Assembly: GCA_021927905.1 (NCBI GenBank)
Contig: BLLK01000045.1
Location: 3,534,001-3,598,000, forward strand
From: Chaetoceros tenuissimus
Taxonomy: Eukaryota; Bacillariophyta; Thalassiosirophyceae; Chaetocerotales; Chaetocerotaceae
Length of the DNA: 64,000 bases
Reading direction: 5' to 3'
In this document: positions 19,732-29,943 of the stretch, piece after piece
How the letters are laid out: every line of letters begins with the position of its first letter
How positions within the stretch are numbered: the first letter of the stretch is position 1
Notes under the pieces: model-generated
Seen by the model: only the letters and a program-made list of their open reading frames with translations
Database searches by the model: none
What the model was told of the DNA's origin: nothing
Program-made: the position numbers and the translations under genes

Positions 19732-20276
19732 ATGATGTTACAGTATAAAAATAATGATTATACATGATCTAGTGTACAAACTAGAGCATTCACGATTCAG
19801 GTGTGGTATGCACTTCTCATTCCAAATAATCAATTCTGCATGCATGAAATCTTTTCAAGCCTTCTCTGTTGTGTCTGACTTTTTACAGGTAAAAAAGACA
19901 ATATGTGGGACAAGATGATCCAAACAATTCAACAAATCAAAATTTCAATAAAGTTTTAATGAAGCTTTGACAAAGCCCATGAATGGATTTATAATTGAAC
20001 AAGAGTTTTATATTGATGCGCCAATGAAGATGTTTTACGATTCCCATTAAATGACCGTTTTCTAAACAGTTTCATCATCATATCACATGTTATCCCTATC
20101 GGACCGATGAGAGCCAAGCAAAGCCTGCGAAGCGCAACGAAGAAAAAGAAAACATGAGACGATCTAATTACATGAACATGCAAATAGCACATGTTCATTC
20201 TTCTCAATTCAATAGAAAGCAGTCAATCGCATCTCTCACCCCTCCTACTATATAATCAAAAATATAAAATATAAAA
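19732..20276. promoter_or_regulatory. Divergent promoter region with TATA-like box before TIM23
   Basis: This spacer separates two divergent genes. Just before the TIM23 start (20247-20276) is an A/T tract containing tatataat and repeats of aaatataa, which could act as a TATA element and short leader. No coding frame is supported in the rest. Confidence 0.4.
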
Positions 20277-20870
20277 ATGTCGAACCAAGCAAATGATGAA
20301 TTCAAAGACGAGGGACTCAACAAACCAATCCCATCGTTCGACGCATCCGCCATTAAATTGACCACCATTGCACCGGCTCTCGGAGTAGCAGACGATAACA
20401 CACCAGATTACCTCGATTACGACACAGACAAGGGAAGAGGAATCATGGTGACAATGTTTGCTAATGCAGGATTATCGTATCTACTTGGTACCTTAGGAGG
20501 AGGACTTTATGGCCTCTCCGAAGGACTCAAGAATACACCTTCGAATAGATTCAAAGTCAAGTTGAATTCTGTCTTGAATCATTGTTCCAGACATGGATCG
20601 AGAATTGGAAATATGGCAGGTTGTCTCTCTATATTTTATAGTTTTTATGAATATGCTGCGGATAATTTTGAATTGGATAGATATACTGATCCTGTGCCTG
20701 TTCAGCAGCCACTTGCGGCTTTCATGACGGGAGCTACTTACAAAGCTTTTGCTGGACCTAGAGTTGCTGCTTTGGCTGGAACTATTGGACTTGGATCTGT
20801 TGGTGTGACTTATGGTGTTTATTCTGTTCTTGGATATAAATATGGTCAAAAGGGTTGGTTGTTCTTTTAA
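20277..20870 (+). CDS. TIM23: Mitochondrial inner-membrane translocase subunit Tim23
   Basis: Single-exon frame of 197 codons. The hydrophilic N-terminal ~60 residues are followed by four hydrophobic segments with the glycine-rich pattern of the Tim17/22/23 family (for example YLLGTLGGGLYGLSEGL and FMTGATYKAFAGPRVAALAG). Length and layout fit Tim23, the presequence-import channel of the inner mitochondrial membrane. The divergent neighbour is unrelated. Confidence is high for the family and good for Tim23 rather than Tim17, because of the N-terminal extension. Confidence 0.85.
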   Translation: MSNQANDEFKDEGLNKPIPSFDASAIKLTTIAPALGVADDNTPDYLDYDTDKGRGIMVTMFANAGLSYLLGTLGGGLYGLSEGLKNTPSNRFKVKLNSVLNHCSRHGSRIGNMAGCLSIFYSFYEYAADNFELDRYTDPVPVQQPLAAFMTGATYKAFAGPRVAALAGTIGLGSVGVTYGVYSVLGYKYGQKGWLFF

Positions 20871-21145
20871 AAGAGAAAGCAAGTAATGAATGTAGATAAG
20901 ATAAGATGAAATAATATAAATAAATAGAATATCTATATGGAAACGCGAATGAAACCTAGCTCTAATTGGGACGAATCTCTCCTGCTTCAAGGTCTCTGAT
21001 TGAAGCTTCCATGCTCGAAAGAATTTCTTGCTGAGGCTGAACCATAGGTCTTTGGCAATTCCGGATCGTCTCAATTGTTAATTAAAGTAATGCGAATACC
21101 ATTGGACTGTAGTAGCTATCTAGTTATGAAGTAGAGTATGCAGAT

Positions 21146-21499
21146 TTAAGCATAATGTTCTGCATTCGGATTCGTGAAAGTATTACTATAAGATGGGATC
21201 TTTGCTGACTTATTAGCTGAGACTTTCTCCAAATTTTCAGCGCCTGGAAGTTTATACTTGGATTGAGATAATGATGAAGACCAGCTTTCAATTACATTAA
21301 TGACGATATCTTCAACGCTATTAACAAGGTCCTCGATTCGTTCGAAATTTTGTTGCTGGTACTTTGTTGTTTTTCTCCACTGAGCTTCTTTACTCTGTAG
21401 TGCTCTAATGGCAGTAGGGTAAAAGCAGTAGAAGCTTTTAGGATATGACTTCCACTTTTCTCTGTACCTACTTATCAGTGTTAATATGGAAGAAAACAT
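21146..21499 (-). pseudogene. Partial copy of a SLATT-like gene, C-terminal part
   Basis: The 117-codon frame matches the C-terminal part of the locus at 21880-24729: YPTAIRAL against YPSAISAC, W(R/K)KTTK(Y/H), EDLV(N/T)S(V/I)E and SWSSSLS all occur in order. Upstream parts, including the membrane segments, are missing. It is best read as a truncated duplicate. Confidence 0.65.
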
Positions 21500-21532
21500 T
21501 GAATTTAAATGAAAGAAACAAAGATATTACTT

Positions 21533-21549
21533 CCTAACCCTAACCCTAG
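21533..21549 (+). repeat. Short interstitial telomere-like repeat
   Basis: About 2.8 copies of CCCTAA lie between the truncated SLATT copies. TTAGGG-type repeats are the usual telomere sequence in diatoms. The stretch is short and could be chance, but its position at a duplication junction is suggestive of past break repair. Confidence 0.4.
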
Positions 21550-21598
21550 AACAACGGATTTGAATATTACGCGATGAAGAAACCTTTCTAGAGACTGA

Positions 21599-21717
21599 AG
21601 CCTTCAAATTTAAAAGCATATTTTAATATTCCATCACGACTTTACCTTTACATCTGCTTTTGGATCTGGATTCACTGGAAGAATCAAGGCTGAACTATCA
21701 TTCTTTGCTTGAGGTGA
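21599..21717 (-). pseudogene. Second relic of the SLATT-like gene 3' end
   Basis: This stretch repeats 21837-21955 with few changes, covering the end of the SLATT-like coding region and its 3' flank (shared block atctgcttttggatctgga). It shows that the 3' end of the neighbouring locus was copied at least twice in tandem. Confidence 0.75.
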
Positions 21718-21879
21718 GAGGAATCTCTCATTAGAACTTCAAATAGAGTGAGCTTTTATTTCGATTAGCAAAAAAGAGACCTCAGATAATAAAACAGGAC
21801 AGGCGTAAAAACTATATAAATCTTGCCGAAGATACAGCCTTTAAATATGAAAGCATAAGTTTATAATATTCCTACAAGA

Positions 21880-24729
21880 CTATACTTTTGCATCTGCTTT
21901 TGGATCTGGATTCACTGGAAGAATTAATGCTGAACTATCATTCTTTGCTTGAGACTTTTTCTTTTGTTGATTATACGAAGATAGAGAAGACGACCAGCTA
22001 TCTGCTACGTTGAGGCAAATAGCCTCTATAGAAGTGACAAGGTCTTCTGCAAGTTTTGCATCTTGTTGACGATGCTTGGTAGTCTTTTTCCACTCCTCTA
22101 CTTTAGTTTTGCATGCAGATATTGCGGATGGATAGAGGTCAAGATGCTTATCAAGTTGAGCAAATTCCGACCAAGATTGGATAAAAGCCATAACCGCTGT
22201 CAGGATGATCACTATGTTGGTGTTATTACGAATGTCTGTCTGCGTGATAAACGCAATTGCAACTCCTAATGCAATTATGACTAGTTCGTATTGTCTTTGA
22301 CGCCAAATTGTTTTTGGTAGACGATTTTGGTAGATTCTGATCAAAGAATTGACACGAAACTGTAGATACTGATTTGGTTCCAAGTAAGAGTAATGATTGT
22401 CGTCGCCTTTACTCTTGATTTGAAGTGAAGCTGTCCTTTGCACTTTATGGAAGAATGGAAACTTGCTTTGGCATTTACTTCTTTTTACAATCCAAGGAAT
22501 TGGTTTTGATACGCCATCGTCAAAGATTTCATTGATGTTTTGAGGTATCATCGTTCCTGCAACATTTTGCAATATATCATGGAGTCGGTCTTTCCATTGC
22601 TTAATGAATCCTCTGCGTCCCTTGAGGTTTCTAGGCCAGGTTCAAAGGGATGAACAGCCATTCTGAATTTCCATATCTTGGACTCTAACTCTATCGAGAA
22701 ATTTCGTAGTTGTCGCCACATTATTCTAGGCGCAAGTAGGGCTTCGATTGATACGACTGCAGATAATAGGAGACTGATGCCAAGTGTGACATTGCTTATT
22801 ATATTTGCGTCAGTGGACTGGCCAGCAGCTGATTGAATTTCTGCGAGCTTATCTTGTTCTGCGAGAGTTTCATTGTTGAGAATGTCCAAAATTGTTTGGC
22901 TCTCTGTTCCATTCATGAACGCAGGTACAACTGCTAAAACAGTGATCGCTAGTCCTAGGAGTAATTCCAATAGAATGAAGAAGCGACAGATGCGTTTGTA
23001 TTCCGATGCATCAGTGTTTGTAATATCGACATAATCCCATGCAGTCTTGAGAAGCTTTAATCCCTCTGGAGATGGATCATAAGAATGCCTCTTTGATTTC
23101 ATTACAATGTCATCAATACACGAATTATTCTGTCTAAAATCGTTCCAAATATTGAGAGAATGAAACTTTTTGTGCGTCAAGAGAGCTTGAACATTTGCTG
23201 CATAATCTGTAAGATTTGAACAATCTTTGATTCCAATTGTGTTGAAGAAAGCATAAGTGAAGCATGATGCGATGTCTAAATATTCCATTCGTGACGTAAT
23301 CCTACTGAGAGACTATCATTGCTAACTTTTTCACTTGACATAATTGCAGGTATCTTTTTCGATGAACGTAGTGTCGATCTTCTCTCTTGATTACTTTTCC
23401 TCTCATCGCGAGTTGGAGGGATTGAATTCACCATGGTTTCTAGATTTGGTCTTGTTGCTTGTTCATCATCAGTATTATTATTGGTGACAAAATCAATTGG
23501 CTGTAGTTTCTGTTGTACCTCGATGGTTTTAGAATCATTACATTTAGATATGGCAATATCAGGGGGTAACCAATGCTGCTCTTGAATATCTTTTTTCAAG
23601 TCCTTTTTTAAAAAGCGTGTCATTGTTGTTTGAATTAGGGGATAGGTTAGGCTTGAGATTCTTTCGATCCTTGCGAACATCTAAGCAAATGACAGATGAT
23701 TCTGAATTTGCTCGTTCGACTAAATACTGTAAACTCATACTATCTACAGCGTTTGGGTTGTACTTCTGTCCTCTGATTCGAGGTGTAGCTCCTATTTTGA
23801 ATACCAAGGATGGAACATCATGTCCAATATGTCGCATGATTGAATTGCATAAAATAGCAGATGGAGCATGATCCTTCTTCTTATTCACAACGTCTACTCC
23901 TTCCACGACAATTAAATGACCCTTCGAAAAATCAAGATCATGACCTCGCCACCATTTAAGCTTCTGGACCTTCTCGCTTAATTCTTCAGCATTTAGTTCT
24001 TTGTCACCTTCTTTCTTCAATTTCTGAATTTCACCTGATTTATCGTAAAAATTTTGAAGAAACTCTGTATGTCTACGTTCCCAATTTTTACTTTGTTTCA
24101 TTATTTGCGGCCATACCAATTTTTCGTGATTTACATTCTCCTTCATGTAGAGTACCTCAGTTTGATTCATATATCTAACGATTGTAAATGGCAGATTCCC
24201 TTTATCATAAGATGAACTTTCCATACGTAAAACATCCATGAGATTTTCAGTCAGGACACAATCTTTTTCTACGGCACTACAAAAGATGATGGCATTTGTC
24301 TTCTCTGCCAAAGGGAGAATGATGTTCTTCATGAATTCTTTGATTCTTAGCATAGCTAAATCATCATCCTTCATAGTTTCAAAAGGAGTAGAATTGTGAC
24401 CAATACCTTTGCACCACTCTCCTTCCATAGCAGATTCTGGAGTCAATGTAGTACTATTGTAAAAGCCCCACGACTGAGCGAGATTAATTACAAGAGACGG
24501 CTTAGGATTCGCACCATAAAAAGACTGCATCATAAGTTCAATCGACTTGGGATCTTCTGCGACTGCCTTGGCTTGTATATTAGTAAGATATAAAAGTTTT
24601 GTCTTGCTTGGTAGTACTATCATCGTTCTTGATGACTTCAATCATGTCGTCGACGCTTTTGGCTTTTAGGATTTCAAGCTCATCTTGAATACGTTTATTT
24701 TCTTCTTGTTCTCACTGATGTGCTGACAT
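21880..24729 (-). pseudogene. Broken locus encoding two SLATT-like 2TM modules and a SLOG-like N-terminus
   Basis: From an ATG at 24729 the frame meets TGA at 24712-24714, then continues through segments in different frames: about 24711-24600, 24600-23600, 23600-23290, 23290-22575 and 22575-21880. Junctions lie near 24600, 23600, 23290 and 22575; the one at 23600 is a run of T and A. The N-terminal part starts as a coiled coil and then has alternating strand-helix patterns (LVINLAQSWG, NAIIFCSA), which could be a SLOG/LSDAT fold; this is weak. Two modules follow, each with paired hydrophobic helices and a W-rich helix after them: WRQLRNFSIELESKIWKFR, and later W(K)KTTK with EDLVTSIE. They resemble SLATT/DUF4231, membrane effectors of nucleotide-triggered conflict systems. 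It is probably a recent pseudogene, unless the indels are assembly errors. Confidence 0.55.
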
Positions 24730-25100
24730 TTTTTTTAATATCTGTGATAGAATGCTGTGGTCCCAACTGACTTGATTTTATGCTGTTAGCGAGTGTGTAG
24801 TAGAAAAAACAAAAGTGTTTGTTGATGGGAAACGAAGTGGTGAACCGCGGAAGAATGTACGTACTTGATTATGGTACAAAACTTGAAGATTAAGATATTT
24901 TGACGACATTTTGGTGATCCTACATCATTATTATAGGCCATTTACATGTAACACGTCAAGCACATTTTGGTTTCAACGTCCAGTCTGAAATTGTTTGTTC
25001 TTGCACATCTTTTATCTTTTTCTCTACGTTCAGCTGGTTGCTATGATATTCAATTGAGTAGAATAATCAACACAGTTGGCCTATCGTGTAGATATAATCT
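24730..25100. promoter_or_regulatory. Shared head-to-head promoter region
   Basis: A spacer of 371 bp lies between the start of the SLATT-like locus (minus) and the TIR gene (plus), so both would be driven from here. No clear TATA box can be assigned. The arrangement could allow joint regulation. Confidence 0.4.
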
Positions 25101-26281
25101 ATGGATATTCCAGACGAGATTGATCTTTTCATTTCAGCTCGCTTCGATGGCGGCGAGAAAGAAGAGAAAGCAAGAGAACTCTACGATGCTCTCAAGCAAA
25201 GGGGAAATCTAAAGGTTTTCATGGTTCATGCAAATGCAGGAGATGACTTTGGAAAATGGACAGACAAAGCACTGTATCGTATGGAAGCTATGGTTGCTGT
25301 ATGCTTCGATAATTATGGACAAAGGACTGAGAATAAGTATTGTACTTACTACGAAGTGAGATACGCAAGAACTAACAGCAAACGAATCATTCCTTTAAAA
25401 CTATACAAAGGGAATTGGCCTCCAGAACCTCGAGATCATGACAACGATGATGACGGCCCGGCTCAAAATCGTGCAGTGTTTTATGAAGGTCTAGGATATC
25501 GAGATTGGTCGACGAAACGATGGAATGCCAAGGAATGTGCTGAGGAAATTGAAAATTGTTTTTTGAAGAAAGTAAATAACGGCATTAAAGTGCCAGAGAC
25601 TTGTAGACCACACGCGAACGATAAGGAACTAGAGGTATGTAATTTTGGTGGTTTAGGTCTCCTTAATTCCTATCAATATTATCAAGAACGTTAATTAACT
25701 TCTCACTTCTCTTTCTCTTTTCTATTGTAAAGAGACTAAACATTCAACTTGTTGGTCCTCGAAAGGAAGGGAAGGAGTGGTACTCGAGCTATTTACATGC
25801 TGCTCATCATAACGATTCTGATAAACGTGATGATGGGTCAACGTATGCATGTTTTGCTGATGAAACATATGGGATATACTCACAGTGGACTTTGGAACCT
25901 GTCGAAGGTAAAAAGAACACTTACTACATTAAATTTTGTGGTGAACGGAACAAATTTTCATCTCCAAACAAAAGCTATCTACATGTTGGTGATCATAACG
26001 ATTCTGATAAACGTGACGATGGATCAACTTATGTATGTGTTGCTGATAAAAAATATGGAGAGCATTCACAGTGGACTTTGGAACCTGTCAAGGGTAAGGA
26101 TACTTACTACATTAAGTTTTGTGGTAAATGGATGAATGAGTACAATAAATTCAACTCGAGCTATTTACATGTTGCTCATCATTACGATGCTGATAAACGT
26201 GACGATGGGTCAACGTATGCATGTGTGGCTGGTGAAAAACATTGTGAATATTCACAGTTCGTTATCACTCCAAGCAAATGA
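25101..26281 (+). CDS. TIR-domain protein with three C-terminal repeats (beta-trefoil-like)
   Basis: Exon 1 is 25101-25634 and exon 2 is 25733-26281, with a GT-AG intron of 98 bp in phase 0; 360 residues in all. Residues 1-115 look like a TIR domain: DLFISARFD at the first strand, VAVCFDNYG, and a Glu in YCTYYEVRYA where TIR enzymes keep their catalytic Glu; KGNWPP follows. Residues about 185-360 hold three repeats of about 50 residues sharing SYLH..HHND(S/A)DKRDDGSTY and SQWTLEPV, with YYIKFCG between them. Three such units would suit a beta-trefoil, a common ligand-binding fold. TIR domains signal or cleave NAD+; the repeats may sense a ligand. Both are inference. The gene is complete and faces the SLATT-like locus. 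Confidence 0.7.
25733..26281 (+). repeat. Three ~50-residue coding repeats
   Basis: The DNA words gataaacgtgatgatgggtc and close variants recur at about 25828, 26008 and 26190, marking three units within exon 2 of the TIR gene. Units 1 and 2 are the most alike. The third unit ends with the stop codon. Confidence 0.85.
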
Positions 26282-26388
26282 CTCTTCTTGTAGGCATTAG
26301 AGGTGATCATCAATGGCTAGATTTTAAAATGCAAGTGATTGGTAATAGTAAAATTGATCATTCATTCTACCTAGCAAAGAATTCTATG

Positions 26389-28407
26389 TTAATCAAATTT
26401 GTGTAAAACCTCGTGATAATTCTGAGGTAGTTTTCTTTCAAGTCTCTTCTCGAAATGAACTCCAATCTCAACAAGCTTATGCTCCGACCATGCGTCACCC
26501 ATGAGCTGAAATGAAATAGGCATACCACTATCCTTTTCATAGTCTACCGGAACAACTAGACCTGGTAGTCCAAGAAAGTTTGCCATTGGAACATACCTCA
26601 TGATCTTGTATACTTTGGCATTATCAGATTCACCGTGTCCTCGATAATTAGAAGGAGGTTTCGGAACTTTACTACCCAATGCGGGAGAAACTATTGCATC
26701 AATCTTGAGACCTTCGAAAATGTTTGTACGAAGCTGTTGAATACCATAGCTGCGAACTTTTGCAGCTGACATTGTCTCACTAGCTCTTAGTGCTCTTCCT
26801 AAAGCAAGAGTGATTTCAGTGTTTGGTTCAAGAACATGTGAAGGATCATTGAATTCTTTTTCCCAAATCACTCCAAACTCTGACAAGATAGTCATGGCAT
26901 GGCTCAAGTGGATCTCTTTCAAGTTTTCAATGCTGATATCTACAATCTCTGCTCCGAGACTCTCTAGATGTTTCACTGATTTCAGGCAAGCTTCATATAC
27001 CTCTTCGTCAGTATGTTTGAAATGGTCCCATTGAACTCCAAGTCGGATTCCAGATAATGGCAAGTCACTCTTTGCAATTACAGCACCTGTACTATCTACT
27101 AGATTTCCTAGGTGAGGAGGCGGAAAGTTATCTTCTCCAAGCAACTTTCCATACACAGAAGTTGGAACATTTTCGCCAAGAAGCAAATGAGTCAGAGCTA
27201 CATCTTCAAGAGTTGTAGCGAGAGGTCCAGCCTTTGTCACTGTTGAGGTGGAATCGAACGCAAATCTTCCATTTGTAACTGCTAGACCCATGGTTCCCGA
27301 CATTGCTGCTGGAATTCTTACTGATCCACCTATGAAATGCATTAAGTTAGAATACAGAGTCAACCTCAAGGCAGAACTGACAAGATAAACGTACCTCCAT
27401 CAAAACCGATAGCCATGGGTACAAGTCCGCTTGCAACAGCAACAGCTGAACCAGAAGAACTACCGCCAGAATAGTAATCTGTATCATAAGGATTAAACGG
27501 CCCATCAAAATGTACATTGTATCCCAAAGGAGTAACACCTCCTTCCGTCATGACAGTAACACCAACAATAATAGCACCTGCATCTCTCAATTTCTTAACC
27601 AACATATCATCTTCCTCCGCATGTACACACTTCTCAATCATACTACCTCTACAAAAGCGATGACCCTTGACAGGAATTTGATCCTTGATGGCAACAGGTA
27701 CTCCATCAAATATAGAAATGGCATTTCCATTCTTCCAACGTTCATCCGACTCTTTCGCCTGCTGACGAATATCCTCTGGAAGAAAAGAAGAAAACATTTT
27801 CAAATGCTCCAACTTTTTCGCACCAATTATGAGTTCTTCCATCACTTGACTCGGCAAAGCTTTGTTGGCCTTGTATAAACGATGATAATCCATGATACTA
27901 TGATATTTTCCCTTGGAACTTGTGGGAGTTTGTAAATCGATACCAGTTTGTAGAAATTGACGATGCTCCTTTGCCTTTGTTCTTACTTCATCTGTCACGT
28001 TTGCTTTATGAGCTGGGAAATATGTTGGTGCTAAACTTTTACATTTTGGACTTGCGGCTAATTCTCGAATCAAGTGAATATCATTGTCATCCAAAAGTTT
28101 GCGCTACAAAAGAAAACAAGAACAAGGGTTAGACAATGTATCTTTCTATTTACTTGAATAGAGAAAGGATATGTAAAGGACTCACCAAAATGAATGGAGA
28201 CAAAGGACTCTTTGCAACGACATAAGCCAATGCATGAATGAGAGGCCCAGACACTTTGGGAGCTTTGATATCTTTAATGTTGTACTCTGTTGACGTCGTA
28301 TCCATGTTGACTGAAGGAGAGATTGGGACTTCTCGAATGAGGGAAATAAAAGGATAAACGATGGCAACGAGAAGAATGAGTGTTGACACGACAGATGATC
28401 CGGCCAT
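26389..28407 (-). CDS. Amidase-signature hydrolase (fatty-acid-amide-hydrolase-like)
   Basis: Exons 28407-28186, 28103-27395 and 27329-26389 join to 1872 nt, giving 623 residues; both introns are GT-AG. The start chosen gives a membrane anchor at once (VVSTLILLVAIVYPFISLI), as in fatty acid amide hydrolases; an upstream in-frame ATG at 28548 exists. The amidase core is clear: the Lys in PVAIKDQ (about 215), the Ser-rich GGSSSGSAVAVASG (about 285-298) and the nucleophile Ser in GGSVRIPA (about 312), which is split by an intron. Such enzymes cleave amide bonds of lipid amides or similar molecules, often at membranes. The substrate is not known. Confidence 0.85.
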
Positions 28408-28740
28408 GAGTATATCAATATGTTCAACTGTCTGATTAGAATAAGAAGCTTGAAAAGTAGAGATGGATGAAAGAAAAGATAATGAATGGGATGATGAACA
28501 ATAATGAACACGTTTTGTCACCATGTGTTTGTTTTTTGCGGTTCTCATGATACGTCATTGTTTAAAAAGTCTCAATTGGCTAGGCGGTGTCAATGACCCG
28601 TCTAAAATGGCAACAGTCATATTTCCGACTAAAATCCTTTTCCGGCATCTGCCTGCATCCTTTTACTCGAACATTCCAGCCTTCAGCCTTCTCACTTTGC
28701 ACATAAAATATTGAAATAAAACTAGATAATTCAAGAGAAA
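28408..28740. promoter_or_regulatory. Divergent promoter region
   Basis: The 333-bp spacer lies between the amidase (minus) and the cytochrome b561 gene (plus) and must hold both promoters, unless the amidase starts at 28548. No element could be assigned. Confidence 0.4.
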
Positions 28741-29943
28741 ATGATATTGAAACTCCTACTAATCTGTCTATGGAGTTTAGCATCTGCTGAAAAGGTACAA
28801 GTGAACGTTGGAGATGAAATTTGTGTTGCAGGCAAGTTGAACGACGATGCTAGATTGGCTATGATTGCTTACTCCCCCTCGTAGTAACAACTCCAAAGTT
28901 CGCTCTTTTTGTGTTTTATTTCTAAATATTATTTGCTTTCTCTTTGCATCATAGGATATATCATGGATCACTACTGTATCAACAGAGGTACTCTTCTCGA
29001 TAGAAGCAGCATCGTGACGCTTTCCTCTGTAGGACCATCATCTCATTCTGTACACTGTTTGGTAGACGTTGGTGTCTGTCGAAGATCATCTTTTGAAATA
29101 TTGAAACAAATGGAAGATGGAAGTTTTGGACGTGCTTGGAGATTAGATGATAACTCATTGGTATTATCCCATGCACGTGATATTGGAAGTTGCAGTACAT
29201 GTAATGGAGGATCGCAAACTCATGGATACCAATCCACCATATTTGGTAAAGTTATGGATTTAGGATCGAATTCAACTCCTGCCATGATTGAAGTAACAGA
29301 TGTACAAGATTTCGACGTAGGATGTGGTGGTATAGAATATGAACCACCTTCCATGGTGATGGATTCAGGAGGAGGATCTGGAATGTTCAAATTGACATTT
29401 GCACAAAAGATTACTCTTCATGCATCACTTATGGTATTTGGTTGGGGACTTTTGCTTCCGAGTGGAGTAGTGATTGCAAGATTTTCAAAACATCGCAAAG
29501 ATGCATTTTGGTACAAGATTCATCGTACCATTCAACCTATTGGAATTATTCTCACATTCATTGCTTGGATCATTGCTTTGTTGAATTTTAGTGCTCTTGG
29601 AAATACCACTATGCCAATTTTCAATGCGCATGGTGTATGTGGAATGATTACCATGTGCATTGGTATCTTTCAACCAATCAATGCGATTTTAAGACCGCAT
29701 TTGCCTTCGGGGGATGAAGAAAAGAGTGAAATTCGTGTCTTTTGGGAATACTTGCACAAAGGATTAGGATATCTTGCTGCATTTGTGCTAGCGCCAATTA
29801 TTATTGTTCTTGGTACATATATTGTTCCAACTCCAGAGGAAGGGCAAAAATTTCAAATTCTACATGGTGTTTCTGCCATTCTCGTTATTGGTGTTGCGAT
29901 TTTCTTTATTCTTGATTATAAAAGGTTGACTCGTAATAAATAA
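28741..29943 (+). CDS. Cytochrome b561-type membrane protein with secreted N-terminal domain
   Basis: Exon 1 is 28741-28831 and exon 2 is 28955-29943; together 359 residues. The intron starts with GC (cag|gcaagt) and ends in atag, a standard GC-AG class, and joins the frame in phase 1. Residues 1-17 are a signal peptide. An N-terminal Cys-rich domain follows (YIMDHYCINRG, HCLVDVGVC, CGGIEY). The second half holds five or six helices of the b561/ferric-reductase fold, with haem-ligand His candidates in LHASLMVFGWG, IHRTIQPIG, NAHGVCGM and LHKGLGYL. Such proteins pass electrons across membranes, often from ascorbate to iron or another acceptor. The partner is unknown. Confidence 0.8.
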
